Under the pieces are notes generated by a model, which made no database searches, was not told the origin of the DNA, and was given only the letters and a program-made list of their open reading frames with translations. Below, piece after piece: positions 12,109 through 23,220 of a stretch of DNA of 64,000 nucleotides. A program made the position numbers and the translations under genes. This stretch comes from Balaenoptera acutorostrata (lineage: Eukaryota > Chordata > Mammalia > Artiodactyla > Balaenopteridae). The stretch covers positions 9,172,016 to 9,236,015 of the forward strand of contig NC_080070.1 of assembly GCF_949987535.1 (NCBI RefSeq), written 5' to 3'. Positions within the stretch are counted from its first letter, which is position 1; each line of letters opens with the position of its first letter.

Positions 12109-12394
12109 GGGGCTTCCCTGGTGGCGCAGTGGTTGAGAATCTGCCTGCCAATGCAGGGAACACGGGTTCGAGCCCTGGTCTGGGAAGATCCCACATGCCG
12201 CGGAGCAACTGGGCCCGTGAGCCACAATTACTGAGCCTGCGCGTCTGGAGCCTGTGCTCCCCAACAAGAGAGGCCGCGATCGTGAGAGGCCCGCGCACCG
12301 CGATGAAGAGTGGACCCCGCTTGCCGCAACTAGAGAAAGCCCTCCCACAGAAACGAAGACCCAACACAGCCAAAAATAAATAAATATTAAAAAA
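12109..12394 (+). mobile_element. CHR-type tRNA-derived SINE (copy 1)
   Basis: Starts GGGGCTTCCCTGGTGGCGC. The Pol III A box TGGCGCAGTGG is at 12122-12132 and the B box GGTTCGAGCCC at 12165-12175. The tRNA-unrelated body ends at ACACAGCCAAAAATAAATAA followed by A. A TSD of up to 16 bp ending TCACAACCCT lies at 12093-12108 and 12395-12410. It is non-coding and depends on L1 for mobility. The high similarity to the other copies suggests a cetacean-specific young subfamily (inference). Confidence 0.95.
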
Positions 12395-12494
12395 AAAAAA
12401 TCACAACCCTAAGAGGTACAGAAAATTTTTTTTTAAAAAGAACTAGTCAAGATTCTTTAAATGAACTTTAAATATCTAAATGTTTTGGTAAAAT

Positions 12495-12502
<8 letters not shown>

Positions 12503-12537
<35 letters not shown>
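12503..12537. repeat. (TG)n microsatellite
   Basis: About 17 uninterrupted TG units, preceded by a short AT run. Confidence 0.95.
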
Positions 12538-12538
<1 letters not shown>

Positions 12539-12539
<1 letters not shown>

Positions 12540-14023
12540 AAAACTATAACTACATACATTTTTTTTTAGTGAGCCAGGTTTTGTACACAGGTTTTGTTCA
12601 CAGTTGATAGTTGGCCAAGGACATTGTTTAGTAGCTTTAATACTGCCCAAAAGAAGTATTAAAATTTAAACCTCTTATTCCTATGCATGGTTTCTCTATT
12701 TGAAAGGAAAAAAGGTAAGTATTTATGAAAAACTTGTTGACTCTGCTGATGGTTAACTTTACTGAAGATGACGGTTTGAACTAACAAATTAGTTCAAAAA
12801 TCCAACTTAAGTATAATCCTAATGGGAAATTTCAAGCGCTTTGTTATGTTTAGGTATTTTGCAGATAGCTAACATCGCCACTGATACTGAAACAAATGTC
12901 ACAGTGAGTTGGAGTTTCAGGTCAACTCCCATACTTACTGATGGCACTTTACAGGATAATTGAGGAAGCCTGGTGTTTGCATCCTCTTTTCAGAACCACT
13001 TTCATCACTCTATGAATTAAATTAACAGTATTCACTCTCTTATAACTACATAGAAGCGATTCAAAACAGTGTGAAAGCTTTTGCCTAGAATAGTATGTTT
13101 TTGTGGCAAAAGGTTAATTTCACTATATTCACTCCATTAGAATTCAAAGAGGGCTACTTCACTCAGATATTGAAACACATGAATTGGGACTGCCAAAGGC
13201 AAATTCCACTAAAATTAAATGCCTACTTAAAAAGAATTGTGCTTGCATTTCAAAGCATTACATTTAGCTCATGGGATGCACAATTGCCAGAATATAATAC
13301 TGATTTATAGGATTTCCACTGCCAGGAAACATTGGGGAAAATGGAAGAACCAGAGGGATTTAAAAGAAATCTGGTCTTTTCACGGAGAAAAAAATATATA
13401 TATTAGGGCTAGAAATCTTATAAAAATAAATGTAATGAGGTTGTGGAACTATTTCAATCAACCACATTATTGAGAGAAGTGAGAAATCCTGACGTTGGAG
13501 GGCAGGTGCCTTTCTTTCTTTTATTATTACCTTGTCTTTTCAATGACAGGATGAGTTAGCTTGCTGAAAGGACAACTTCTTACCATCATGTCTAAACCAG
13601 AAGTCATCTTCATAGGAGGATAGCATGATTTGGAAAGAAGAACAAGAAGAACGAGAGGAGAGAATAAAAAAGAAGGGAAAGAGTAAAGGAGAAAAGGAAA
13701 AGGGAAAAAAGTCAAGGAAATGGAAGATAAAGCAGGCTGAGTAATCTGCAAAGGTAATGAAAATGAGGGAGAGGAAAAACAAAAAGAAAACTCGAACTGG
13801 CCAAGAACAAAACGCCTTTATTTGCATGTATAGTTTTCTAAATGGCTCATGATTCCTCATTTAATTTGGTAAAACTGAATGAACCTGAAAGTAAACTGCT
13901 TCCAAGTAGGTCCTATGTACCGTGGGTATTCGTAACATTTAAAAAAAATATTCTTCTGTATTAATTTTGTTTTTCGCTGTTAACCAGTGACTGCATTTCC
14001 TTTTCCAGCCCTCGTGGCTGGTT
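12539..14023. other. Unassigned DNA with a purine-rich tract
   Basis: The plus strand is almost pure A/G from about 13632 to 13735. The rest shows no gene or recognisable repeat. Long minus-strand open frames over the purine tract are a product of its composition. Confidence 0.55.
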
Positions 14024-14037
14024 AAGAACAGATTTGT

Positions 14038-14337
14038 GGGCTTCCCTGGTGGCGCAGTGGTTGAGAAGCTGCCTGCCAAGGCAGGGGACACGGGTTCGAG
14101 CCCTGGTCTGGGAAGATCCCACATGCCGCGGAGCAAGTGGGCCCGTGAGCCACAACTACTGAGCCTGCGCGTCTGGAGCCTGGGCTCCGCAACAAGAGAG
14201 GTCGCGATAGTGAGAGGCCCGCGCACCGCGATGAAGAGTGGCCCCCGCTCGCCGCAACTAGAGAAAGCCCTCGCACAGAAACGAAGACCCAACACAGCCA
14301 TAAATAAATAAATAAAAAAAAAAAAAAAAAAAAAAAA
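14038..14337 (+). mobile_element. CHR-type tRNA-derived SINE (copy 2)
   Basis: Same body and Pol III boxes as copy 1, with a (TAAA)n then A-run tail. A 14-bp TSD, AAGAACAGATTTGT, lies at 14024-14037 and 14338-14351, identical on both sides, which argues for a young insertion. Confidence 0.95.
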
Positions 14338-14377
14338 AAGAACAGATTTGTTCTTGCAAACTTGAAAAGTGTACCCT

Positions 14378-14910
14378 TAGTCGACTGAAAAGAAAAAAAA
14401 AGCACAACCTACAAGTTGAGAATTATGTCTTATCTGGTGGACAAAACTGAGGACTTCAGCCCGGAAGACTGCTCCAAAGAGGTAAGGGAGGAACCAGGAT
14501 ATAGAGGAGTTTTGCAATAGACACCAGGTATTTGGAATATCAAAAGATTACTGTCAATGAAAGAAAACCAAACATCTCGAGGAAATGAATTTAGCGCTTT
14601 TCTATGTGTGGGAAGATGCAAGAATCTGGGATCACTGAAATCATTCCTACGGTATGTACCTTAACTATCTAGGGTCAGTATCCTGCTTTTCTCCATTCTG
14701 AATCCCCTCAGGGTGCACAGATGGGGGCGGCTGCAGTGGTTGCTCGCTTGATGGCCACAACATCCTTTGTTTACTGATATGACAGGTGACATTTTTCATC
14801 CACAGCCTTCACAATCAGAGCTCCAGTGAGGACATCTGCAACAAGCTCAGAGGCAGTGCACTTGTCTGCCAACTTACCAAAGGAGAAACAACGAAGTTAG
14901 TGAGCACATC
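14378..14910 (-). mobile_element. Solo LTR or LTR fragment of an endogenous retrovirus
   Basis: On the minus strand the end reads GGTTGTGCTTTTT...CAGTCGACTA, the same closing design as the LTR at 36525-36994. A weak poly(A)-signal-like GATAAG lies at 14429-14434 (minus strand). Upstream parts share blocks such as TGGAGCAGTC and CTGAAGTCCTCAG with that LTR, at lower similarity. The outer (U3) edge near 14910 is estimated, no TSD was identified, and no retroviral genes are present. Confidence 0.55.
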
Positions 14911-15128
14911 CCCACACACCCTGCTTTTTCTGGAAAGAGAAAATTCAAATGTGAAACAAAAAGAGTGTAGAGTTTTGGGGGATACTTATGGGGGGTGGAG
15001 GTGCGGGGCGATTCATGAAGCAATTCATTAATGCATTAATAATTCTTGCTTTGTGTCAACAACTGCATTTGTTCTCTTTTGGTTTTTGTCTGTGGTCTCT
15101 AAAATTTTGTACTTTCTCTCAAGTACAG

Positions 15129-15248
15129 ATTGCAGGATATGCCGAATTTCCTGAAGCAGAGGATTGGGAAAAATACACTAGCACTGACCCTCTATCTATA
15201 GATAAAAGGGTAAATATAATTTCAGAGCTAATCAAAAGCAAGAAATGA
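15129..15248 (+). CDS. Possible coding exon (3'-terminal), unidentified
   Basis: A pyrimidine-rich tract and AG at 15127-15128 could form a splice acceptor. The frame then runs 39 codons to a TGA at 15246-15248. The encoded peptide begins IAGYAEFPEAEDWEKY, is hydrophilic and acidic, and ends in a basic tail (SKK). Composition looks more protein-like than neighbouring frames. An alternative exon would end at 15209, where AGG is followed by GTAAAT, giving 27 codons in phase. I do not recognise the protein and no partner exon was found, so chance remains quite possible. Confidence 0.25.
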   Translation: MAGYAEFPEAEDWEKYTSTDPLSIDKRVNIISELIKSKK

Positions 15249-15951
15249 CGGTATTATTTCCTAGCCTTCAGAATCCCACCTCAGTTCAATAAGCTCTTTC
15301 AATAGAAGAAAAAAAAAAAAAGTAAAGCCCTTTCTAAAAACTTTTGTCTCAAAAATGATTATTAATTAATAACTGTAAACTAGAAGGTTGAAATAGATGG
15401 TTGAAGGTCTTGTATTGTGACAACTTATCAGTCTATTATTTCAAGTGGGTAATTATCAAATAAAACTATCACTGTACATGATTTTAGCAGTGTACTTTTA
15501 ATATCCTGGTTCAACAGTGAAGCTGAATTAACCATTAGCAACATATTTTCTATACCTGTATTTTTTTTTCTCTTTCTGCAGCCTAGGCAAAAATCCCTGG
15601 ATACATGTAGATAATAACAAACAAATATCAAACACATAAAACTTAAACGAGACCAAAGAATTGGAAATAGGCATTTATTTTCAATTGTTGTTAATCCAAA
15701 CATAGAGGTAGAGCTGTCTTTTCCTCTCTGGACCTTTTGACATCTGCAGCGCCACATTCTGCATTTTACCCTGTCATCTGTGATACTGGAAATGAAATGC
15801 TGTGTCTGATCAGAAGCATGAAGCATGAAGCCAAGCAGAAGATACGTAAGTATCTTACGGTCCATTGCCCATGGTGATTGAGCTAGCGGCATCTAAAAGG
15901 AGAGATCTGACACACAACATCATCTTTCATTTTCAATCTCTCTCACTCACA

Positions 15952-15953
<2 letters not shown>
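15249..15953. other. Unassigned DNA
   Basis: A minus-strand frame of 154 codons (15428-15892) has a hydrophobic N-terminal stretch, but I see no family motif and no exon structure. No repeat was recognised. Confidence 0.45.

Positions 15954-15986
<33 letters not shown>
15954..15986. repeat. (CA)n microsatellite
   Basis: About 16 CA units with imperfect CA- and CT-rich flanks. Confidence 0.95.
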
Positions 15987-15987
<1 letters not shown>

Positions 15988-16367
15988 AGTACACACACGC
16001 ACAAAGAAATAGCCTTCTCCATCTGGTGGCTACTAATTGACTAATTGAGGAGTAGGCCTTGAAAGTGTGCTAAACAGGAGTAGGACTGAAAATTTCTCCC
16101 ACTTTGAACTGACCTAGGATAACTTCTTAGAGTTTCATCATTGTAAGTAGCTTAAAAAAGGGGGGGGGGTGGTTAAAGTTTATGTGAAAATGTGATAGTA
16201 CACATAATGCCATCTCACATCTCATGTACTTTAAGCATGCATTTTGTACAATTCTATCCTAAATGAGTATGTAGAATATAATAATGTGTTGTTATAGTTC
16301 ACACATTTTTTTGAATACAACTTATTGAAATTAGCTCTAAATTGTGTTTTTATTTTCTTCTCTCTAT
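15987..16367. other. Unassigned DNA
   Basis: Nothing recognised apart from a run of nine G at about 16161-16169. Confidence 0.5.
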
Positions 16368-16715
16368 ACCAGGGGGAGTGAACTAAATAGAAAGCCTGTG
16401 GGCCCAATCCAGCCTATCTCCTAGTTTTGGATGGTCCAGGAGCAAAAAATGGGCTTTACATTTTTAAATGGTAGGGAAAATCAAAAGAAGAATGATGTTA
16501 CACAACAGGTGAAAATTATATGAAATTTAACTTCCAGTGTCCAGTAGTAAAGATTTATTGAAACACAACCATGCTCACTTACATATTGGCTGTCTGCTTT
16601 CATGGTATAATGACAGACTGAGTAATTGTGACAGAGATCACATATGTCCTGCAAATCCTAAAATATTAACTGTCTGGCCCTTTTCAAAAAAAAAATTGCC
16701 AACTCTTGATTTATA
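16368..16715 (+). repeat. MER-type DNA transposon fossil (family not assigned)
   Basis: The order GTGGGCCCAATCCAGCC, then AAGATTTATTGAAACACAAC, then ACTGTCTGGCCCTTTTC, then GCCAACTCTTG matches a common non-autonomous mammalian repeat. Two more copies lie at 24822-25040 (+) and 43075-43237 (-). Confidence 0.65.
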
Positions 16716-17289
16716 CCATGTCCATCTACATCAGTTGAAGTAGAAATAGTAAAGTCTAGTAGTTTTGATTTAAGCCCTTTTCAGACATATTCTCTTCCAA
16801 AAGTTAATTCTTAACTCAATAATTTATGAAAATATAACACTTCCCTGGCTCTTCCTCCACCCCCAACTTCTGCTGAAATAATAATTTCTATTATATTCTA
16901 AGCCAGAACACAAAATTGCTTATTCAACAATGAAACTGAAATATGCCTTTGAGATTAAAAAAAAAGTAGAAAACAATACAAGTGAGGAATATAAGACTTT
17001 AGTTACATAAGCCACAGTAGTTTCAATGGGCTAGATTTCACACCAAGATACATTCCTATACAAGTGGTTTAATCCAGTCGGCAGCAGCCTTTGATCTGGA
17101 AATGGGGATAATTTATGTAAGTGCTTGTCATCTGAAAATGGGAAGATAAGATATATCAAAGGAAAGAGTCTACGTTTTACTAGTTTAGCCATATACAGGG
17201 ACTCGTTTGCCAACATTCTCATCTATTTTCCTATCACAAAATTTACATGAATAAATCAGACATAGCTTTGAATTACCATAATTTGTGTA
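16716..17289. other. Unassigned DNA
   Basis: No gene or recognisable repeat seen. Confidence 0.5.
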
Positions 17290-17845
17290 CATCTTATCTC
17301 TTCCAATAAATTATAACTTTGTGAGAATGGGCATAATATACTAGGTAGCCTCGTACTTCTAGATGATCAATGAATATTTATGAAATGAAAATGTCCTCAT
17401 TGTAGATTTCTCCACCATCCTGGAAGACTGGTTACTGCCTCTCATTATACGTGCTTCCCCTTCCATAACAGCTGTCCATCCAAGGACTACATTTTCTGGC
17501 TGGCTTGAATAAACATGGAGCCTTGTGTTCTCCACAAGCAAATGTGAGCAGACGTGAAGAGTGTAATTTCTAAGTTAAGAAGCTTAAAATGCAGTTGTGC
17601 CTTCCCTTTCTCTCTTTCTCCAAATTCACTGACTGAATGCAGAGGACTCCGGGGTCCTGCAGTGGGATGGGGCCAATGGAAGAAAGGAATTTGGTCCCCG
17701 AATTACCGTAATGAAGGCCACTTGCCAACCAGGTACCCCTACTTTGGACTGTGCTGTGATTAAGAAGCAAATTCCCTTGTGCAAACCACTGTCATTCAGG
17801 GATTTATTTGTTATAGCAGCTTGCATGACCCTAACCCAGAACAGT
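17290..17845 (+). repeat. Ancient repeats: L2-like 3' end and a second, unassigned element
   Basis: 17290-17385 ends with GATCAATGAATATTTATGAA, like an L2 3' terminus. 17386-17845 resembles a degraded MER or LTR repeat, with a closing TTTGTTATAGCAGCTTGCAT typical of that group. Boundaries and the second family are uncertain. Confidence 0.4.
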
Positions 17846-17974
17846 TGCCAATATATCCTTGTTGCTAAATATAAAGGCTCTAAGTCCTTATCTCTGTTAA
17901 CTTGTCCACGGTATTACCACTATTCATCACCTGCTCCCTTTTGAAATTCCTCTTACCTTTGCCTTCTGGACTAG

Positions 17975-18135
17975 AATCATGCTATACAACACTCCCTGTT
18001 CCCCTTTAACCTTTCTGGCTTCTCCTTTGCATCCTTCTTGGGCAGCTCTTCTTCTCTTTCAAAGTTCATATACTCCAAAAGCTCTGTCCTAAGCCCTTTT
18101 CTTTCCTAGGGCAATCTGACCACTCCAAACCTCTG
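17975..18135 (+). repeat. L2-like LINE fragment
   Basis: Contains AGCTCTGTCCTAAGCCCTTT followed by TAGGGCAATCTGACCACTCC, the order seen in a well-known L2-class segment. Diverged. Confidence 0.45.
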
Positions 18136-18429
18136 GAAGAAGCCTTACTTCAACAGCTAGGACCTTCACCTGGAGGAAGGTGACATTTTATGACTTAGGT
18201 TAAACTATCTTAAACACACAGGAAACATAAGAAAATGTCACACCTTCCTAATGTGATGCACATTTCACTGTTCTCTTTTGAAATCTTACTGTAAGGATTC
18301 AGTCATATAGAGATTTCAGCAAACATGGTCATTTTTTTTTCCCTTTTACAAATGCATCTTTTCTGGTACCCTCAAATCATTATACCTAGTAGGTCTTAGT
18401 TTTACCCTATGCATAATCTACGAGAACCA
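18136..18429. other. Unassigned DNA
   Basis: Nothing recognised. Confidence 0.45.
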
Positions 18430-19060
18430 GAAATCTTCATTCCTTCAACAAATAATTATTAAGAATTTATGGGGGGGCTTCCCTGGTGGCGCAGTGGTTG
18501 AGAATCTGCCTGCTAATGCAGGGGACACGGGTTCGAGCCCTGGTCTGGGAAGATCCCACATGCCACGGAGCAACTGGGCCCGTGAGCCACAACTACTGAG
18601 CCTGCGCGTCTGGAGCCTGCGCTCCGCAACAAGAGAGGCCGTGACAGTGAGAGGCCCGCGCACCGCGATGAAGAGTGGGCCCCGCTCGCCGCAACTAGAG
18701 AAAGCCCTCGCACAGAAACGAAGACCCAACACAGCCAAAAATAAAATTAATTAATTAATTAATTTAAAAAAAAATAAAAGAATTTATGAGTCAACATTGC
18801 TCCAAGTGTTACAGAGATACAGTGAAGAGGAAAGTCAATATTCTTGCTTTGATGGAGCTTGTTTCAAGTGGAAGAAAACAGATGATAGACACATAAAATA
18901 ATTTCAGATGAGACAAAGGCTATGAAAACTATAAATTGTAATCATGGGAATACATGGGGAAAATGTAATCATAGGGGAAGGACAAGTTTAAGAAACAGTA
19001 ACGCACTCTCTAAGGACACAAACCGAGATGATATCTGAATGGTGAGAAGGAGCCGGCTAT
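18430..19060 (+). repeat. Ancient LINE-type fragment, split by a CHR SINE
   Basis: The left part (CCTTCAACAAATAATTATTA) and right part (TGATGGAGCTTG, then GGTGAGAAGGAGCC) form a familiar ancient repeat once the SINE at 18472-18777 and one TSD copy are set aside. The family is not certain (L2/CR1-like). Confidence 0.45.
18472..18777 (+). mobile_element. CHR-type tRNA-derived SINE (copy 3)
   Basis: Full body with A and B boxes. The tail has become (TTAA)n followed by A. An 11-bp TSD, AAGAATTTATG, lies at 18461-18471 and 18778-18788. Confidence 0.93.
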
Positions 19061-19264
19061 ATCTCATATTTTTGGATTCACTTTTGCAAAACATAGAGGT
19101 TGGAATAGATAGGCATTCGTGTTTTATTTGGGTCTAGAAAATCAATAGGAAAATCAGTAGACCTTTAGAACTTTCACCAGTTGCATATCCAAAACACAAA
19201 TTAACTTTAGTCAAACTCTCAAGGCTACCCTTCCATTTTTTACTGTGAGTAAATATTATTCACA

Positions 19265-19430
19265 CTTCTGCTTTCACGCTATTGTATAACTTATCTTTCC
19301 TTATTTATTTTCCCAAATAGACTAAAGGCTACTTGAAAGGTTAGACTTTTTCTTATTTATCTGTGGGTCTTCAGAGATGAACATGTAATGCCTATTCAAT
19401 TAATATATATTTAATGAAGTAGTAAGTTGA
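19265..19430 (+). repeat. L2-like 3' end
   Basis: Order ACTAAAGGCTACTTGAAAGG, then TTATTTATCTGTGGGTCTTC, then ATTCAATTAATATATATTTA, matching the L2 3' terminus. Confidence 0.5.
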
Positions 19431-20552
19431 GAGTTAATTATGTATGTCTCTTCTGCAAGATGAAGACTAACCAAGTCCCCTTCTAACTCTTTTTATAATG
19501 TGTTCCCAAGGGTCAAGTTAGAATCACAGTGCCTTAGATTTTTACTTAGAAGAAACTCTAAAGACCATGTTTTCTAGCATTATTATTTTATAGATAAGGA
19601 AAATAGTAACCAGGGGATTTGCAAAATGCTCATGTTTTTGCAATATAGAGAGTCATAAGAGTGTATGTAGGGCCATGGAGAGTTAAGACAGGTAACCCAA
19701 CATCAAATGATGAAGTCATTTCAATTTTTGGAGTCTTTATTGCTGGGAACAGAACTAGTTTTCCTGGTCTCATTTGAAAAGGTTCTTTGGCTGGTGATAA
19801 TCAGCTTGTGCCCTCGGTGTGTAGACTGGAACTGTGCTGGGGTGAAGGTCAGGTCCACTGGCTGTGACCTTTGTTTATGAAACACTGGACCACCACTGTC
19901 ACTTCCAGTGGAGTGCAGAAATGACAAACTCCTTGTACACCAGATCTGCTTAGATAATGCAAAAATAACTGAATTTTATTTTAATTTGAATTCTCTCAAA
20001 TTTTCAAAGAAGGTCCCAAATACCTTAGCTAGTAAAACCTAGAAATTAATAGTTTGGTGAACTAAAAAAGCTCCTAACCAGAGCCTAGTCCGGGGTGTTA
20101 CTCTATAGGAAGAAACTGCAAAAGGGAATGTACTTTTTGCTTCATTGCTTAAGTCATTTAAGTCCCTTTCTATATTTACTCCTATCTTATCTTTCCAAAA
20201 AATGCCATTTCTTCGCGCAATGTTCGATCTCTTTAAAAAAAAAAAAAGCCCAATGTGTGTGTGGTACCACATAGATTTTTATACTGGAGTTTTATTTACT
20301 TATCTCTTTTCCACATCAACCCACACAATTTGATAGGACCCCTCATCTGAGGTTTTGAAGATCAGAAACTCAGAACAGACTGAAGGCAATGAGAAGTCTG
20401 ACAGTTACAGATTTCACTTGTTCACCAAAACAAATATTGAATAAATTAAAATGTTTAAAAATGTAAAATATAACATTCATGAGAATATTCCACTTAAACT
20501 GCTAGCTCTTCAGTTTATATCAGGTAAGAGTTTGTAAAAAAAATATATGTAT
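19431..20552. other. Unassigned DNA
   Basis: No gene or recognisable repeat seen. A 12-base A run lies near 20236. Confidence 0.5.
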
Positions 20553-20567
20553 ATCTAACAAAATGGA

Positions 20568-20606
20568 CTAACACAACATTGTAAATCGACGCTTCAATTT
20601 TAAAAA
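20568..20606 (+). mobile_element. 39-bp L1 3'-terminal insertion with 15-bp TSD
   Basis: The sequence TAACACAACATTGTAAATC followed by CTTCAATTTTAAAAA is the very end of cetartiodactyl L1 3' UTRs; a longer copy of the same end is at 25184-25393. A perfect 15-bp direct repeat, ATCTAACAAAATGGA, flanks it at 20553-20567 and 20607-20621. This is an extremely 5'-truncated L1 insertion. Confidence 0.88.
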
Positions 20607-20621
20607 ATCTAACAAAATGGA

Positions 20622-21367
20622 ATACCTAACTTACTCTTTCGTGGCTAGGTACTCAACGATCTTAGCTTTGTTTTCAACATTCTCTCTCTCATCTCTCATT
20701 CAGCGTGTGATTATTCATGTGTGGCAAAAAGACTAACAGGCCATCCAAGATAATAAACATTTCCTGAGAGTCACGTCATATCTGATCATCCTTAATTATA
20801 ATTTTTCATTCTCTCCTGGACTCTTATCTGTTAGAATTCTCTTACATTTGCATTCCTCCTCTTCTCTACCCATTCTTTCGTTGAGTTCATCTATGAATAA
20901 TTATCAATACCTATGATATCTTGATGTCTTGCCTTTCTTCTAATCCCCTCTGTGTGTGTGTGTGATGAACACCAAGAAAGAAGTATAATTCAAGTATTAA
21001 TTCTTTACTCATTTTTTCATGCAAGTTTTACACTGAGTGATAAACAATAGTTCTTTCTTCTTTTTTTTTTTAATTTACATTAATTCATCACTTGAACTAA
21101 ATCTACAACAGACTTGGCACCCTATTTTAAATTGCATTTAAGGGTTTCTGTTTTCAGACTCTCTGCTGGTTGTGTCTATAACACTGTCTAAATAATTATA
21201 TATATACATTTCTTAGCTCTTTCCCATTAGACGTTAAATGCTTGGCTTTGTGCCATCAAATGTAAGGAATTTGGCTCACTTACGCTATCATCCTCCATAA
21301 ATCTTCCTGCCCTTTTCTGAGTAATAAAAATATTATTTTTATTTCTCTAGTCCTTACCATATGTCTT
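20622..21367. other. Unassigned DNA
   Basis: No gene seen. A short GT tract lies at about 20951-20962. Confidence 0.5.
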
Positions 21368-21452
21368 TATTTTTTAAATTTTATTTTATTGAAGTAGAGT
21401 TGATTTACAATATCATGTTAGTTTCAAGTGTACAGCACAGTGATTTGGGGAT

Positions 21453-21506
<54 letters not shown>

Positions 21507-21770
21507 TTTTTCAGATTCTTTTCACTTATAGGTTATTACAAAATACTGAGTAGAGTTCCCTGTGCTATACAGTAGGTCTTTGTTGATTATCTATTTTATA
21601 TACAGTAGTGTGTATGTGTTCATCCCAACCTCCTAATTTATCCTTCCCCCTTCCCCTTTGGTAACCATGAGTTTGTTGTCTATGTCTGTGGGTCTATTTT
21701 TGTTTTGTAAATAAGTTCATTTGTATCTTTTTTTTTTAGATTCCACATATAAGCGATATTGTTAAATATT
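21368..21770 (-). mobile_element. L1 3' UTR fragment, cetartiodactyl type, with TA microsatellite
   Basis: Read on the plus strand: TTATTGAAGTAGAGTTGATT, TTTCAAGTGTACAGCACAGT, CCTGTGCTATACAGTAGGTC, and AAATAAGTTCATTTGTATC in that order, which is the reverse of an L1 3' UTR found in whales and ruminants. An internal (TA)n run at about 21458-21502 has grown inside it. Confidence 0.82.
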
Positions 21771-21990
21771 ATTTTTGAACTTCTATTTCTTAATTCATAT
21801 GTTCTCTATAAAACTTAAAAATTCTATCTAGGAAGGCTTAAGACTCCTAATATGTGTTCTGGCAACTCAAAATAGTATTCTAGTGTTTTTAAATTATGCT
21901 TAAAATTAGTACTTCTATAATGACTTTCTATTGCACTTACTGTCTTCTGACTAAATATAAATGCAAAGGAGGAGTTGTTTTACACTCTAG

Positions 21991-22460
21991 ACCAGCACTG
22001 GCCAACAGAACTTTCAGTGATAATGGAAAGGTTCTATATCTGCACTGTCCAATCATAAGGGAAAACATCAAAAGGTGCTATTCTTGTTCTCAAACAGTGG
22101 AGGTATGGCTGATAGGTAGATATATCTGAGAAAAATGCGAGGTAAATATAAAAGGGTTTAACCATTATCTAATGCTCTTCTTTAGTTCCAAAAGATTCAT
22201 ACCTTACATATAATTTGGTATTACAAGTAGAGGAACACATTTTAGACCGCATGTATTTTCCAATACATGTCTTTGAACTTTGCCTCTGCTTGAACTGCCT
22301 CAGGGACTTGAATACAGACCTGGCATGTATACTTGTTAAAGGGTCTCTTGAAGTTTTAAGAGTTTACAATTCACACTGACAGTCGCTGTAACGTGGGTGG
22401 AAAACAGTCTTAAAAATAGCCCCATGTGGTAAGTGGCAACCACTGGACAGTTTTTGATAA
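21991..22460. repeat. Possible MER-type DNA transposon remnants
   Basis: 21991-22080 contains GCACTGGCCAACAGAACTTT and CTGCACTGTCCAATCATAAG. 22415-22460 contains GCCCCATGTGGTAAGTGGCA and CCACTGGACAG. These are the two ends of a known mammalian repeat. The middle is not recognisable. Confidence 0.45.
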
Positions 22461-22559
22461 ATAATGATCATGTCAGAAGTCTTTTTTTCATCCAAACAAC
22501 AATTAGTGAGAGCCTTCCCAGTGTCACTAGACTGGCCTACAATTGCCAGGCCAAGGGGA

Positions 22560-23220
22560 AAACAAACTAGTGAATATTTTTTTTTTTTTTTTTTTTTTTT
22601 TTTAATGAGGATCTTGAATCAGATGCGTATGTTTGATTGATTGATTGACTGATTGATTTTGGCGGTGTTGGGTCTTCGTTTCTGCGCGAGGGCTTTCTCC
22701 AGTTGCGGCGAGCGGGGGCCACTCTTCATCGCGGTGCGCGGGCCTCTCTCGTTGCGGAGCACAGGCTCCAGACGCGCAGGCTCAGCAGTTGTGGCTCACG
22801 GGCCCAGCCGCTCCGCGGCATGTGGGATCCTCCCAGACCAGGGCTCGAACCCGCGTCCCCTGCACTAGCAGGCAGATTCTCAACAACTGCGCCACCAGGG
22901 AAGCCCCAAACTAGTGAATATTACAAAAAAGAGGCAGACTCACAGATACAGAGAACAGACTAGTGGTTACCAGTGGGGAGAGTGAAGTGGGGAAGGGGAA
23001 CATAGGAGCAGGGGAGTAAGAGGTAGAAACTAGTAGGTATAAAGTAGGCTACAAGGATATATTGTACAATGTGGGGAATATAGCCAATATTTTATAATAA
23101 CTATAAATGGAGTATAACCTTTAATAACTGTAAATCACTATGTTGTACACCTGTAACTTATTTACTATTGTACAGCAACTATACTTCAAAATAAAATACA
23201 ATAAAATAGTTAAAAAATAA
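22560..23220 (+). mobile_element. L1 3' UTR fragment interrupted by a CHR SINE
   Basis: AAACTAGTGAATATT directly continues after the SINE into ACAAAAAAGAGGCAGACTCA, then TAGTGGTTACCAGTGGGGAG, then GTAAATCACTATGTTGTACA and CAGCAACTATACTTCAA, and ends in an A-rich tail. This is a cetartiodactyl L1 3' UTR. The SINE at 22579-22907 sits in it on the opposite strand, so the L1 came first. Confidence 0.8.
22579..22907 (-). mobile_element. CHR-type tRNA-derived SINE (copy 4)
   Basis: Minus-strand copy, with a T run on the plus-strand left. The tail contains (GATT)n. The body lacks a short internal block of about 15-20 bases present in other copies (near 22745). A 15-bp TSD, AAACTAGTGAATATT, lies at 22564-22578 and 22908-22922. 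Confidence 0.93.

Noticed and set aside
12109..12190. Functional tRNA gene at the SINE head
   Set aside because: A and B boxes are present, but the body continues into a SINE with A tail and TSD, and no full cloverleaf is formed.
12083..12373. Repeated open frames on both strands at CHR copies, encoding near-identical peptides
   Set aside because: These are the two strands of a non-coding tRNA-derived SINE, which recurs seven times with the same translations.
15428..15892. 154-codon minus-strand frame with a signal-peptide-like start
   Set aside because: Hydrophobic start aside, the sequence has no family signature, and no second exon or promoter was found.
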